DNA of 64,000 bases from Pyrinomonadaceae bacterium (GTDB lineage: Bacteria; Acidobacteriota; Blastocatellia; Pyrinomonadales; Pyrinomonadaceae), in NCBI GenBank assembly GCA_030841085.1, contig JAVEDP010000021.1:186001-250000 (forward strand), given 5' to 3'. A program made the translations under genes and the position numbers. The notes under the pieces are model-generated. The model had not been told where the DNA came from and ran no database searches. It saw only the letters and a list, made by a program, of their open reading frames with translations. Shown in pieces: positions 46,532 through 54,583 of this stretch (position 1 is its first letter; every line of letters starts with the position of its first letter).

Positions 46532-46551
46532 CGGCGAAAGGAGTGAGAGCC

Positions 46552-47397
46552 ATGCCCCTCGTATTTAATACCAACTACGTCAACAATTTTCCCGCCAATG
46601 CCATGGCTGCTTTCCAGCGTGCCCAAAATACGTGGATCGCCGCTCTTCCAAATGCGAATGCGACGATCGATGTTTCTGCGGTCTGGGGCGCGACCCTGCC
46701 GCAGAATTTAACTGCCATCTGTATTCCTAACGCCATCCAGAGTTTTCTTAATGCGCCGGCGGCAAATGTCTGGTATCCAAGCGCTCTGGCCGACAATCTC
46801 GCTAACCAGGACCTGCAGCCAAACGATGAAGACATGACTGTGTTTTTTGCGCAACTTCCTCAGCAGTTCGACTGGAACGTAGCGGCTGGCCATCCACGGG
46901 GAAACCAATACGATCTTGAGTCGATCGCTCTTCATGAACTGGCCCATGGTCTCGGCTTCGCCGGCGGGTTCTGGGCCATAGGGTGGCCATGGCGGGGCAG
47001 TTACGGAGACGCTCAGTTGATCGCTCTTGCTAATCAGGTGATTCAGGGCTCGGGCCACGGGCAGGCCCTGGGTTTCATACTACCTATTCTCAATGGACAC
47101 CCCAGCATCTACGGCACGCATATTCAGGATGTGAACGGAAATTATCTGACCGATCCCAACCATTACGTTAATAATCCTCCGTCGAACCAGCTTGGTGCTC
47201 AACTCATCGGCGGCAACCTATTTTTCGATCTGAATCCACGCGTTCCGGTTTACGCTCCGAACCCCTTTGTTCCATTTACCAGCATTGATCATTTGGTCGA
47301 TCCTACTTCGCTGATGCGGCCAGGCATCGCCGCGGGCCAGCAAGTTCGCGCAGTGGACGCACCCGTCCTGCAAATCCTAAATGCCTTGGGATGGTAA
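46552..47397 (+). CDS. Zinc-metalloprotease-like protein
   Basis: A 281-residue protein from ATG 46552 (AAAGGAG upstream). It has HELAHGLGF with His128, Glu129 and His132. The position expected for a third His (138) is Gly, so it does not match the classic metzincin HExxHxxGxxH. A downstream FTSIDHLVD (His247) and SLMRPG (Met255) resemble the third ligand and Met-turn of leishmanolysin-like families. No signal peptide, unlike the 3268 protease. It may process R-body proteins or be a cargo toxin. Confidence 0.75.
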   Translation: MPLVFNTNYVNNFPANAMAAFQRAQNTWIAALPNANATIDVSAVWGATLPQNLTAICIPNAIQSFLNAPAANVWYPSALADNLANQDLQPNDEDMTVFFAQLPQQFDWNVAAGHPRGNQYDLESIALHELAHGLGFAGGFWAIGWPWRGSYGDAQLIALANQVIQGSGHGQALGFILPILNGHPSIYGTHIQDVNGNYLTDPNHYVNNPPSNQLGAQLIGGNLFFDLNPRVPVYAPNPFVPFTSIDHLVDPTSLMRPGIAAGQQVRAVDAPVLQILNALGW

Positions 47398-47538
47398 ACC
47401 GCGTGCCTTTAGCAGTAACGTCTGTAAAATCTGACTCTACTGAAGCGGAAGTAAAACATTCAGCCTCCAGCTCAAGTGTAGCGTCTCGTTAATCGTGGTC
47501 CATAAGTAATCGGCTGACTAGTAAAAGGAGAAGACGTC

Positions 47539-47700
47539 ATGACAATTGGATTCCTTTTTTGGCTCCTGATGATTCTATGGTTGCTTTTCGGCGCCTGGGC
47601 CTACTGGCCCGATCGCAAAGTTTTTGGCGGCCATTTCTTATTGTGGCTTCTACTCTTTCTGTTGGGATGGTCGGTGTTCGGATTTCCCATTAGAGGCTAG
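47539..47700 (+). CDS. Small two-helix membrane protein
   Basis: A 53-residue ORF with a strong site (AAAGGAGAAG) before ATG 47539. Two hydrophobic segments (GFLFWLLMILWLLFGAWAYW and FLLWLLLFLLGWSVFGF) flank a short polar loop with PDRKVFGGH. Trp and Leu are very frequent. Same strand as the R-body genes and probably cotranscribed. It could be a membrane-acting peptide or a holin-like lysis protein; inference only. Confidence 0.68.
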   Translation: MTIGFLFWLLMILWLLFGAWAYWPDRKVFGGHFLLWLLLFLLGWSVFGFPIRG

Positions 47701-47957
47701 GAAGCTTAGCCCACCGCCACTGCGCTTCCGGGTATCGCGAGCGGCGCTACCAACCTGGCGGAACCTCAATACCATCCCAAGCGTGCTGCAAGGTTCTTCG
47801 TGGCCGCCGATTGGCGCTTATCGGCGTAAACCCCGGCCAGGCAAATCCGTGCTTATTTGCGGAAAACTGCCCGCCAAAATGTCTTCATTCAGCCAAAAGA
47901 TCGTTGCTAGCTACGTTAAGAACAATCGCTCGCGCGGCCAACGTCACACGCAAGACT
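47701..47957. other. Gene-free region after the R-body locus
   Basis: About 255 bp with no credible ORF. No strong hairpin with T-run was found for termination of the R-body transcripts. Confidence 0.4.
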
Positions 47958-48095
47958 TTGGCTGGCATGACAGTTGATTTGTTCCCTCCGGGCTCCTGTG
48001 CGGCGCGGCAAGCGCGGTAATTGTCGCGATACGCCATAACTGTTTTGCCCTACTCCGGCCTTTTTTGTCCGCTTTCCCGCGTGCCCCCGCAAGCC
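47958..48095 (+). other. Non-coding element, copy B
   Basis: Homologous to 38691-38822 in the same orientation. It keeps GGCTGGCATGACAGTT, GTTCCCTCCG, CGCGATACG and AACTGTTTTGCCCTACTCCGG followed by TTTTTT. ACAGTT/AACTGT could again close a stem. It ends 28 bp before the hybrid kinase gene, so it would be a 5' leader or promoter region of that gene. Confidence 0.65.
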
Positions 48096-48123
48096 AATCC
48101 AGTACTCCGTTCAGGAAACCGAT

Positions 48124-50964
48124 ATGAATGAAAATGAAAGTCGCCGGCGCCCCAACGCCATTGCGAAGGACCTCATAGTTATTTGTACTGGGCTGGTTGC
48201 AGCTTTAATCCTAGCGATACAACTCGAGCTCTTCGAACAATTTACTAAGTGGCCCACGACTCACGATGAGTGGTTGATCGACGAGATCCTGGTAATGCTG
48301 GTCCTGGTCGGACTCGCGGGCGGAGTCTTCTCATGGCGCAGGCTGAGAGAGCTTCGTGCGGAAGTAGCCTGCCGGCGGAGAGCGGAAGAGTCGCTGCGCG
48401 AGGCCGAAGAATGCTACCGAGCTAACTATCGGGACATCACCGAGCGCAAACGCGCCGAAGAAGCCTTGCGAGAAAGTGAAGCGAACTTTCAACGCATAGT
48501 TGAAGTCTCGCCCGACGCGATCATCGTTCATCGAGACGGCATAATAGATTTCGTAAACAACGCCGGTGTGGAGATGATCGGCGCCGCTTCCAAGTCGGAA
48601 GTGATTGGCAAGTCAGTCTTTTACCGCATTCCACCTGCTTACCACGAGGTGATGGCGGAACGTGTAGGCAAACTACAACACGGAGAATTTCCCCCTCCGG
48701 TTGAAATCAAGTTAACGCGAATGGATGACACCGAGTTTGATTGCGAGGTCTTGTCTGTCCCGTTCAAGCGCGGCGATCATTTTGCGGTCCAGGTTATCGC
48801 GCGCGATATCACGCGGCGCAAGCGGGCCGAGCAGGAACAAAACAGATTACAAAGTGAACGAGACAATTTGCTGGAGCAACTGCAGCTACAAATGGAGTTC
48901 ATGCCGATCGCCTTACTGCTTACCGACGAAAACTTTTGCACAACTTACTGGAACCCTGCAGCCGAAAGGATTTTCGGCTTCACCAAAGAAGAAGTTCTGG
49001 GTACTTATAGTCAACGATTAATTGTTCCACCCGAGTTGCAGGAGATCGTTGAGGAGATTTTCAAGCGCACCGCCACCGGCGAATCGTTGTCGAGTTCCAT
49101 CGCCGACAATGTCACCAGGGACGGACGCCGAATAACTTGCGAGTGGTATACCACGCCGCTGAAGAAGGCCGACGGCACGTTCGTCGGCATGATGTCGATG
49201 GCTCAAGATGTAACGGAGCAAAAACAGGCCGCGAACATTTTGCAGGAAGCCAACGAAAGGGCGCTAACCGATTACGAGCGGCTGGTCGAAAGATTTGCGG
49301 TGCTGGGTCAGACGTTAGGAAATGCTCGCGACCTCACCATTATCTTCCGCGCCTTGCGCGACTTTGCCGTCCTGTCGGTGCCTTGCGACGGAATGATGAT
49401 CTCTCTTTATGACGCCGAAAGGAAAACCCGAAAATTTTCTTATTGCTGGGCAGACAATATGGAGTTTGACCCCAGCGATCTCGGTGACATGCCGGTGGGA
49501 GACGGGCTGACTGGGCGGGCCATCAAGTCCGGTTCCGTTGTTATCCAAAATGACTTCCATGCGGAGTTAATAGGAAGAGGGACGTCAATGGTGATTGGCG
49601 AATGCTCCGAGGGGAGAACCCCGCTGTCAGCTTTGTCGGCACCGATGACGGTAATGGGCCGAACTATTGGCTGTGTCGAGATTCAGAGTTACCAGCCGGG
49701 CGCTTTTGAGCAAGAACACGCTACGGCGATGCGCCTGGCGGCAAACCTGGTGGCGACTGCGGTGGAAAACGTCTCCTTGATCGAGCGCGACCAGGCAAAA
49801 GAAGAGCAGCTAAGGCAGTCGCAGAAGATGGATGCCATTGGTCAGCTTGCGGGTGGCGTAGCACACGACTTCAACAACCTGCTTACAGTCATTAACGGAT
49901 ACAGCGATCTTGCTTTAAGAAGACTGGGAAACGCAGACCAACTGGACAAGCCGTTGCGGGAGATTAGCAAAGCGGGAGCGCGCGCCGCGGCGCTTACCCG
50001 CCAACTGCTCGCATTCAGCAGACGACAGATGTTGCAGGCTAAGGTGCTGGATCTGAATTCAGTTGTCACGGAAATGGACACGATGCTGCAAAGATTGATT
50101 GGCGAGGACGTAGATCTCGTAACCATCTTGAAACCCGCCCTGGGACAGATCAAAGCCGATCCCGGCCAGCTTGAGCAGGTAATGCTCAATCTGGTGGTGA
50201 ACGCGCGCGACGCAATGCCTAAAGGTGGAAAGATTACGATTGAAACCAGTCATGCATATCTCGACGAAGCTTACGCTCGCGAACACGCCGGCGTGCGCTG
50301 CGGACATCATATAGTCTTGACGATTAGTGACACTGGCAGCGGCATGGACGCAGAAACGCAGAAGCGAATCTTTGATCCTTTTTTTACGACTAAAGAAGTC
50401 GGCAAAGGAACCGGGCTGGGTCTGGCGACAGTTTACGGTATTGTGAAACAAAGCGAGGGTAGCATTTGGGTTTACAGTGAAATGGGAACCGGCACAACCT
50501 TCAAAGTCTATATCCCTCGCGTCGACGAAGTCGTGGAGGAAGAGGAATTGGCCGGCAATCGTGGCTCAGTTCCGGGGGGATCCGAGACGATTTTGCTTGT
50601 CGAGGACGAGGATTTAGTGCGCGACCTGGCGGTGGAAATTCTCGAAGAATTCGGCTATGTGGTAATCACTGCAGCCAACGGTGAAGAGGGCCTTCGCATT
50701 TGCAAAGAGTTTGCGGGAGGCATCGATTTACTGATCAGCGACGTTGTGATGCCGCGGATGAGTGGGCGCGAACTGGCGCAACACATCTCAGTACTGCGGC
50801 CGGAAACCAGGGTCTTGTTTATGTCGGGTTACACGGACGATGCAATTGTGCGGCATGGAATCCTCGAAGAAGACATGGCCTTTATCCAAAAGCCTTTTTT
50901 GCCGGACGCCTTGGCACGCAAAGCGCGAGAGGTGCTCGATATACCTGTGCTACAAGTTGCGTGA
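48124..50964 (+). CDS. Hybrid histidine kinase (PAS-PAS-GAF-HisKA-HATPase-REC)
   Basis: A 946-residue inner-membrane protein. Two membrane helices (residues about 16-36, 57-77) are followed by a duplicated RRAEESLREAE/KRAEEALRESE linker, PAS 1 (about 120-235), PAS 2 (about 255-370), a GAF domain (about 390-565), HisKA with His in GGVAHDFNNLL (about 581), HATPase_c (NARDAMPKGG, DTGSGM, GTGLGLATVYGIV) and a terminal receiver with phospho-Asp in LLISDVVMPRMSG (873) and the Lys in IQKPF. It directly follows element B and the R-body locus and may belong to its control, but this is not shown. Confidence 0.93.
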   Translation: MNENESRRRPNAIAKDLIVICTGLVAALILAIQLELFEQFTKWPTTHDEWLIDEILVMLVLVGLAGGVFSWRRLRELRAEVACRRRAEESLREAEECYRANYRDITERKRAEEALRESEANFQRIVEVSPDAIIVHRDGIIDFVNNAGVEMIGAASKSEVIGKSVFYRIPPAYHEVMAERVGKLQHGEFPPPVEIKLTRMDDTEFDCEVLSVPFKRGDHFAVQVIARDITRRKRAEQEQNRLQSERDNLLEQLQLQMEFMPIALLLTDENFCTTYWNPAAERIFGFTKEEVLGTYSQRLIVPPELQEIVEEIFKRTATGESLSSSIADNVTRDGRRITCEWYTTPLKKADGTFVGMMSMAQDVTEQKQAANILQEANERALTDYERLVERFAVLGQTLGNARDLTIIFRALRDFAVLSVPCDGMMISLYDAERKTRKFSYCWADNMEFDPSDLGDMPVGDGLTGRAIKSGSVVIQNDFHAELIGRGTSMVIGECSEGRTPLSALSAPMTVMGRTIGCVEIQSYQPGAFEQEHATAMRLAANLVATAVENVSLIERDQAKEEQLRQSQKMDAIGQLAGGVAHDFNNLLTVINGYSDLALRRLGNADQLDKPLREISKAGARAAALTRQLLAFSRRQMLQAKVLDLNSVVTEMDTMLQRLIGEDVDLVTILKPALGQIKADPGQLEQVMLNLVVNARDAMPKGGKITIETSHAYLDEAYAREHAGVRCGHHIVLTISDTGSGMDAETQKRIFDPFFTTKEVGKGTGLGLATVYGIVKQSEGSIWVYSEMGTGTTFKVYIPRVDEVVEEEELAGNRGSVPGGSETILLVEDEDLVRDLAVEILEEFGYVVITAANGEEGLRICKEFAGGIDLLISDVVMPRMSGRELAQHISVLRPETRVLFMSGYTDDAIVRHGILEEDMAFIQKPFLPDALARKAREVLDIPVLQVA

Positions 50965-51147
50965 GAATGGGATCAGTTGCGAGAAGTGATGACACGAATC
51001 ATGGTGGTACTGACTTTCAGGAGGCTCTGATTAAGTTCTTCGACGCGTAGCGCCGGTAGAATTTAGCCTGGCCTTTCAAGGCCAGGAACTTGTCAACGAG
51101 TCGGTCGCGTCGCGTAGCGACGTCTGAACTTCTGCTATTTTCGACCG
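50965..51147. other. Non-coding region with small palindrome
   Basis: Nothing coding. CCTGGCC (51067-51073) pairs with GGCCAGG (51080-51086) with a 6-base loop and no T-run. The words GACGCGTAGCG and GTCGCGTAGCGACGTC suggest further REP-like debris. Confidence 0.45.
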
Positions 51148-51207
51148 TGTAGGACAGACATTCCTGTTTGTCCCTTTCCAATTAAAATGGACAGGCAGGA
51201 ATGCCTG
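51148..51207. repeat. GGACAGACATTCCTG repeat, copy 1 (truncated)
   Basis: Matches 53045-53110 in the same orientation (GTAGGACAGACATTCCTG ... GGACAGGCAGGAATGCCTG). The final bases of copy 2 (TCCCAC) are missing, and the era fragment begins at exactly this point. Confidence 0.85.
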
Positions 51208-51406
51208 CGCGATCTTTGTCGAGCGCACTACACAGGAAAAGATCGTGATCGGCAAAGGCGCGGCGCGCTTGAAAGAAATCGGCATACAGGCGCGCGCTGA
51301 CATTGAAAGCCTGATCGGACATCGCTGTCACCTCGAGTTGTTCGTCAAAGTCGAAAAAGACTGGCGCGACAAGCAAAACCTGCTGAATGACATGGGGATT
51401 CATTAG
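51205..51406 (+). pseudogene. Duplicated 3' fragment of era (KH domain)
   Basis: Reads 66 codons matching Era residues 237-302 with 59 identical residues, no indel and the stop codon in place. Upstream of 51205 the similarity stops at a truncated repeat. No start codon or ribosome site lies in frame, so it is a gene fragment rather than a gene. Intact frame and many silent changes mean it is not brand new, or that it came from a related genome. The differences cluster at the extreme C-terminus (QNLLNDMGIH against AALLEELGIQ). Confidence 0.93.
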
Positions 51407-51546
51407 AACAGCCTCGGCGTTCCGAATGCATTAGTGCTCAGCGCGCCAGCTATTGACGCCTCTGTCGTTTAGGCGTAAAAGCAACTTACCTCGCGAGCAT
51501 TCTTTTCTCACCACGCCACCGTGGCTTCACCGAAAGGAAGAATCAT

Positions 51547-52140
51547 ATGCTTAAGAAGATTACCAGCCTGGGAATGCTAACCGTTGGCATCTTACTACTC
51601 GCTGTTTGGATGCACCGTGACTCACCAAAGTCGACTGCCTTCGCCCAAGGCGCCGACACTTGCACAAGACTGATCAATTCCTGCTCCTCCGATTGTGATG
51701 AAGCAGTGACTTGCCGGGAAGAGGTGCTCAAAAAGTGGGTGGCACAGTGCAAGAAAAACCCTCTCGACGCAGATGAGATCCAGCAGCACATCATTGCCGA
51801 ATGCAACGAGTGTAATCGGCGTTGCCGCTGGTTCGAAGGAACGTGGGAGGGAAAGGGTTACCAAAGCAACACGAAAACCTCCTGGACCATACGATTCACG
51901 GCGCAAGGCGATTCTTATGACATAGAATACCCGTCTCTTTCCTGTGGAGGAAAATGGTATTTACTCTCGAAAACTTCAGCTCAGGCGAGATTCAGAGAAA
52001 GAATTACCTATGGGCGCGAAGCGTGCGTGGACAGTGGCCTGATAATGCTTGAGAGAGTAAATTCCTCTGAGCTGGGATTTAGGTGGTCGGAAAACGATTC
52101 CGGTCCCGTGCTTGCCGCCGGCAGACTCAGAAGGCAGTAA
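51547..52140 (+). CDS. Secreted cysteine-rich protein of unknown function
   Basis: A 197-residue protein with AAAGGAAG upstream. Signal peptide (SLGMLTVGILLLAVWMH...FAQG), then a Cys-rich helical part (CTRLINSCSSDCDEAVTC, CKKNP, CNECNRRC) with CxxC-like pairs, then a beta-rich domain with FEGTWEGKGYQSN and SWTIRFTAQGDSYDIEYPSL. Probably a periplasmic or extracellular disulfide protein. No family recognised. Confidence 0.75.
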   Translation: MLKKITSLGMLTVGILLLAVWMHRDSPKSTAFAQGADTCTRLINSCSSDCDEAVTCREEVLKKWVAQCKKNPLDADEIQQHIIAECNECNRRCRWFEGTWEGKGYQSNTKTSWTIRFTAQGDSYDIEYPSLSCGGKWYLLSKTSAQARFRERITYGREACVDSGLIMLERVNSSELGFRWSENDSGPVLAAGRLRRQ

Positions 52141-52180
52141 TTCTCCGCGGCGCTCTCATTCGAAATTACTTGTTTAGAAC

Positions 52181-53050
52181 GTGGACGGCTCGAACAAAAA
52201 CATCAAGCTTTGGTACTCGCTCGAGCTTGAAAGCGAAGCAGGCGCCCACGAGGCCGTCGAATATGCACTGATGGAAGCGGGCGCGTTGGGCACGGAAACC
52301 AAGCAGCGCGACGACGAGCTGTTAACGGTATTGGCATACTTCGAGGCGCCTCCTGAACGCGAACTCGTGCGCACGGTGTTGGCCGAAGCTTTACGAATTT
52401 ATGAGTTGCCGACATCTGCAGTTCGCGCGATGAACACTCGCGAAATTGAAGATCAGGACTGGCTGGGCGAGTGGAAGAAAAACTGGCAGCCAGTTAGGAC
52501 CGGTCGTTTCGTCGTTGCGCCGCCCTGGAGTGACTTTCCGGACGCGAACGATCAAGTTGTAATTCGTATCGAGCCAGGCATGGCCTTCGGAACCGGCACG
52601 CATGAAACAACGCGTTTGTGTTTGGCGGCAATCGAAAAATATTTTGCCGGGGGAAGTTTTCTCGACGTGGGAACTGGAACCGGCATACTCGCAATCGCAG
52701 CGGCTAAGCTTTTTCCTGACGCGCGCGTCGAGGCTATCGATACCGACGCGCAGGCAGTTGAAATAGCTGCTGAGAACGCTCGCTTAAACGGCGTCGCTGC
52801 TAATATTGAATTTCGGGTTGGCTCAGTTGACGAGACAACCGCGTCCGCGGATTTTGTTTGCGCGAATCTGACAGCGGACGTGATTAGTTCGATACTGCCG
52901 CAGCTCATCGGCGCGACTTGTGGACGGTTGGTCCTTTCCGGAATTCTTGACGTGCAGTTGGAGGTCGCGCGCGCGCGGCTTCACGAGTGCGGCGTATCCG
53001 AACCCTCGGAAATCATGAGTGACGGCGAATGGGTTGCGCTGATGGTGTAG
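52181..53050 (+). CDS. prmA: Ribosomal protein L11 methyltransferase
   Basis: A 289-residue protein with GTG start. PrmA trimethylates ribosomal protein L11 using S-adenosylmethionine. Signatures: IEPGMAFGTGTHETTRLCL, then FLDVGTGTGILAIAAAKLF (motif I), DTDAQAVEIAAENARLNGV and FVCANLTADVI. Its last codon and stop (GTG TAG) lie in the start of the repeat at 53045. rsmE follows, a common pairing. Confidence 0.95.
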   Translation: MDGSNKNIKLWYSLELESEAGAHEAVEYALMEAGALGTETKQRDDELLTVLAYFEAPPERELVRTVLAEALRIYELPTSAVRAMNTREIEDQDWLGEWKKNWQPVRTGRFVVAPPWSDFPDANDQVVIRIEPGMAFGTGTHETTRLCLAAIEKYFAGGSFLDVGTGTGILAIAAAKLFPDARVEAIDTDAQAVEIAAENARLNGVAANIEFRVGSVDETTASADFVCANLTADVISSILPQLIGATCGRLVLSGILDVQLEVARARLHECGVSEPSEIMSDGEWVALMV

Positions 53051-53110
53051 GACAGACATTCCTGTCTGTCCCTGGTTTGCATAATGGACAGGCAGGAATG
53101 CCTGTCCCAC
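53045..53110. repeat. GGACAGACATTCCTG repeat, copy 2 (complete)
   Basis: GGACAGACATTCCTGTCTGTCC on the left and GGACAGGCAGGAATGCCTGTCC on the right form an imperfect inverted repeat. It separates prmA from rsmE and supplies the prmA stop. Confidence 0.88.
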
Positions 53111-53118
53111 AAACTACT

Positions 53119-53877
53119 ATGACGCGTCGCAGATTCTACGCACCCCCAACCGCTTTTAATGACGTGCAAAACTCGGTAACTCTCGTTGCCGACGAAGCGC
53201 GTCATCTGCGCGAAGTCTTGCGCCTAAAACCTGGCGACGAAGTTTACGTCTTCAATGGTGAAGGTAAAGAATTTCTCAGTCGCATCGAAGAAAGCCGGCG
53301 CGATAACGCTCGTCTCCAAATCATTCGCGAAGTTGAACCCGCACGCCCCGAATCACAATTGCAACTAACGCTCGCACTCGCGCTGCTCAAGGGCGAGAAG
53401 TTTGATCTGGTTGTACAAAAAGCGACGGAGCTTGGCGTCACACGTATAGTGCCGGTGATGACAAAGAATGCTGACATTCGTTTGCGTGACGAATCCGACG
53501 CCGCAAAGCGTGTGACGCGCTGGCAGCGAATTGCGATGGAAGCTGCCAAACAATCGGGCCGTGCAGTCGTGCCGACCATAGCAAACGTGATCGCGTTCAA
53601 CTCCCTTATCGAAATACCAGGCGGCCGGAACGACTGCCTGATGTTTTCCGAGCGTGACGGTCAGTCGCTACTGCAAACTAAACAAAACATAGCGGCGGAT
53701 GTGAATCAGATGACTGCCCTGGTGGGTTCAGAAGGCGGATGGAACGACGAAGAAATCGCGGCGGCGCGCGCGGCAGGTTGGACTGTCGTCACACTGGGCG
53801 GACGGACGTTGCGCGCCGAAACGGCAGCGATCGCCGTGATTGCGCTGCTTCAATATTTATTTGGAGATCTGCATTGA
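53119..53877 (+). CDS. rsmE: 16S rRNA m3U1498 methyltransferase
   Basis: A 252-residue protein from ATG 53119 (MTRRRFYAPP); the longer frame from 53029 only translates the repeat. RsmE methylates N3 of U1498 in 16S rRNA. SPOUT-fold features: VADEARHLREVLRLKPGDEV (PUA-like N-domain), LLKGEKFDLVVQKATELGVTRIVPV, and the knot with LVGSEGGWNDEE and LGGRTLRAETAAI. Confidence 0.96.
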   Translation: MTRRRFYAPPTAFNDVQNSVTLVADEARHLREVLRLKPGDEVYVFNGEGKEFLSRIEESRRDNARLQIIREVEPARPESQLQLTLALALLKGEKFDLVVQKATELGVTRIVPVMTKNADIRLRDESDAAKRVTRWQRIAMEAAKQSGRAVVPTIANVIAFNSLIEIPGGRNDCLMFSERDGQSLLQTKQNIAADVNQMTALVGSEGGWNDEEIAAARAAGWTVVTLGGRTLRAETAAIAVIALLQYLFGDLH

Positions 53878-53906
53878 CTTCGATGTGATTGGAATTGCGC
53901 TCCGAT

Positions 53907-54149
53907 TCAAGCATGGACTCGTAGCAGGGAATAGAGGAATTCGGGAGCGAAATCCGCTCCATTGGGCCATGCGATGGTTTTCCATTCAGGGTTCAAGGTA
54001 AAGTTCTTGAAAAACTCCGGGTCATTCAGTGGTTCAAAGACCTCGCCTGCCAACTCATCCTCCAGATCAACTTCGCCCTGACTACCATCGTTGAAGCGTA
54101 GCCAAATCACATAGTCCTTTAAATATTTCGCGTCTTCGACTTCAATCAT
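53907..54149 (-). CDS. DUF2442 domain protein
   Basis: An 80-residue protein (IEVEDAKYLKDYVIWLRFNDG, VDLEDEL, FNTLNPEWKTI-like segment, WPNGADFAPEFLYSLL), the full DUF2442 pattern. These genes commonly sit beside DUF4160 genes and may form a toxin-antitoxin-like or regulatory pair; function is not established. Here the DUF4160 neighbour is frameshifted. Confidence 0.9.
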   Translation of the reverse strand: MIEVEDAKYLKDYVIWLRFNDGSQGEVDLEDELAGEVFEPLNDPEFFKNFTLNPEWKTIAWPNGADFAPEFLYSLLRVHA

Positions 54150-54154
54150 ATTGA

Positions 54155-54411
54155 TTACTCCAGTGGCGCGATCCTATGGAGCGGTTTTCGCTGTTGCGCC
54201 AATTCCCAATTCTCCGATAACTCTTTCTCGTGCAGCCTGCACCACTCGGTCACCAAACTCAACGCCCTTTTCGAAATCGCCCGGTCACTATTGAATCCCG
54301 AATCGTTACGGTAATGGCATATTCTCCGTAGCTCGCATGGAAATGCGGAGGACCGTGGTCACGATAGAACATGGTTATTACAATTCCCAGGAAACGACTG
54401 ATTTCGGGCAC
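54155..54411 (-). pseudogene. Frameshifted DUF4160 gene
   Basis: From GTG 54411 the frame reads PEISRFLGIVITMFYRDHGP, PHFHASYGEYAITVTIRDS and then leaves the family and stops. The next frame continues GFNSDRAISKRAL, LVTEWCRLHEKELSENW, RKPLHRIAPLE to a stop at 54155, 5 bp before DUF2442. A one-base deletion near 54296-54302 (in CCCGAA) explains it. It may be a sequencing error. Confidence 0.85.
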
Positions 54412-54583
54412 ATGCAAATTTTACAAAACCATTCGATTGGCGTACAGGGCTGGGAATCCTGCGCCTTAACTTCCCAAAGTGCCGGCTGACTTGCACACTG
54501 CCTGCCAATGTCCGATAATCCGCTTGATGATCGCATTGATTCATACAAAGATTGGCCCCGTTCTTTTAAGGAGAGCATAAAGA

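Noticed and set aside
47962-47977. Sigma-54 promoter (TGGCATGACAGTTGAT)
   Set aside because: It fits the -24 element but the -12 GC is lost, and in copy A (38696) the -12 part is also wrong. The conserved region is far longer than a promoter.
38447-48095. Prophage or integrative element carrying the R-body locus
   Set aside because: No integrase, transposase, tRNA target or phage structural gene is visible; only the two direct elements hint at movement.
51205-51406. Functional small KH-domain gene
   Set aside because: There is no start codon or ribosome site in frame, and the fragment is cut at a repeat boundary.
53029-53118. N-terminal extension of RsmE
   Set aside because: Translation of the GGACAGACATTCCTG repeat; the enzyme starts at MTRRRFYAPP.
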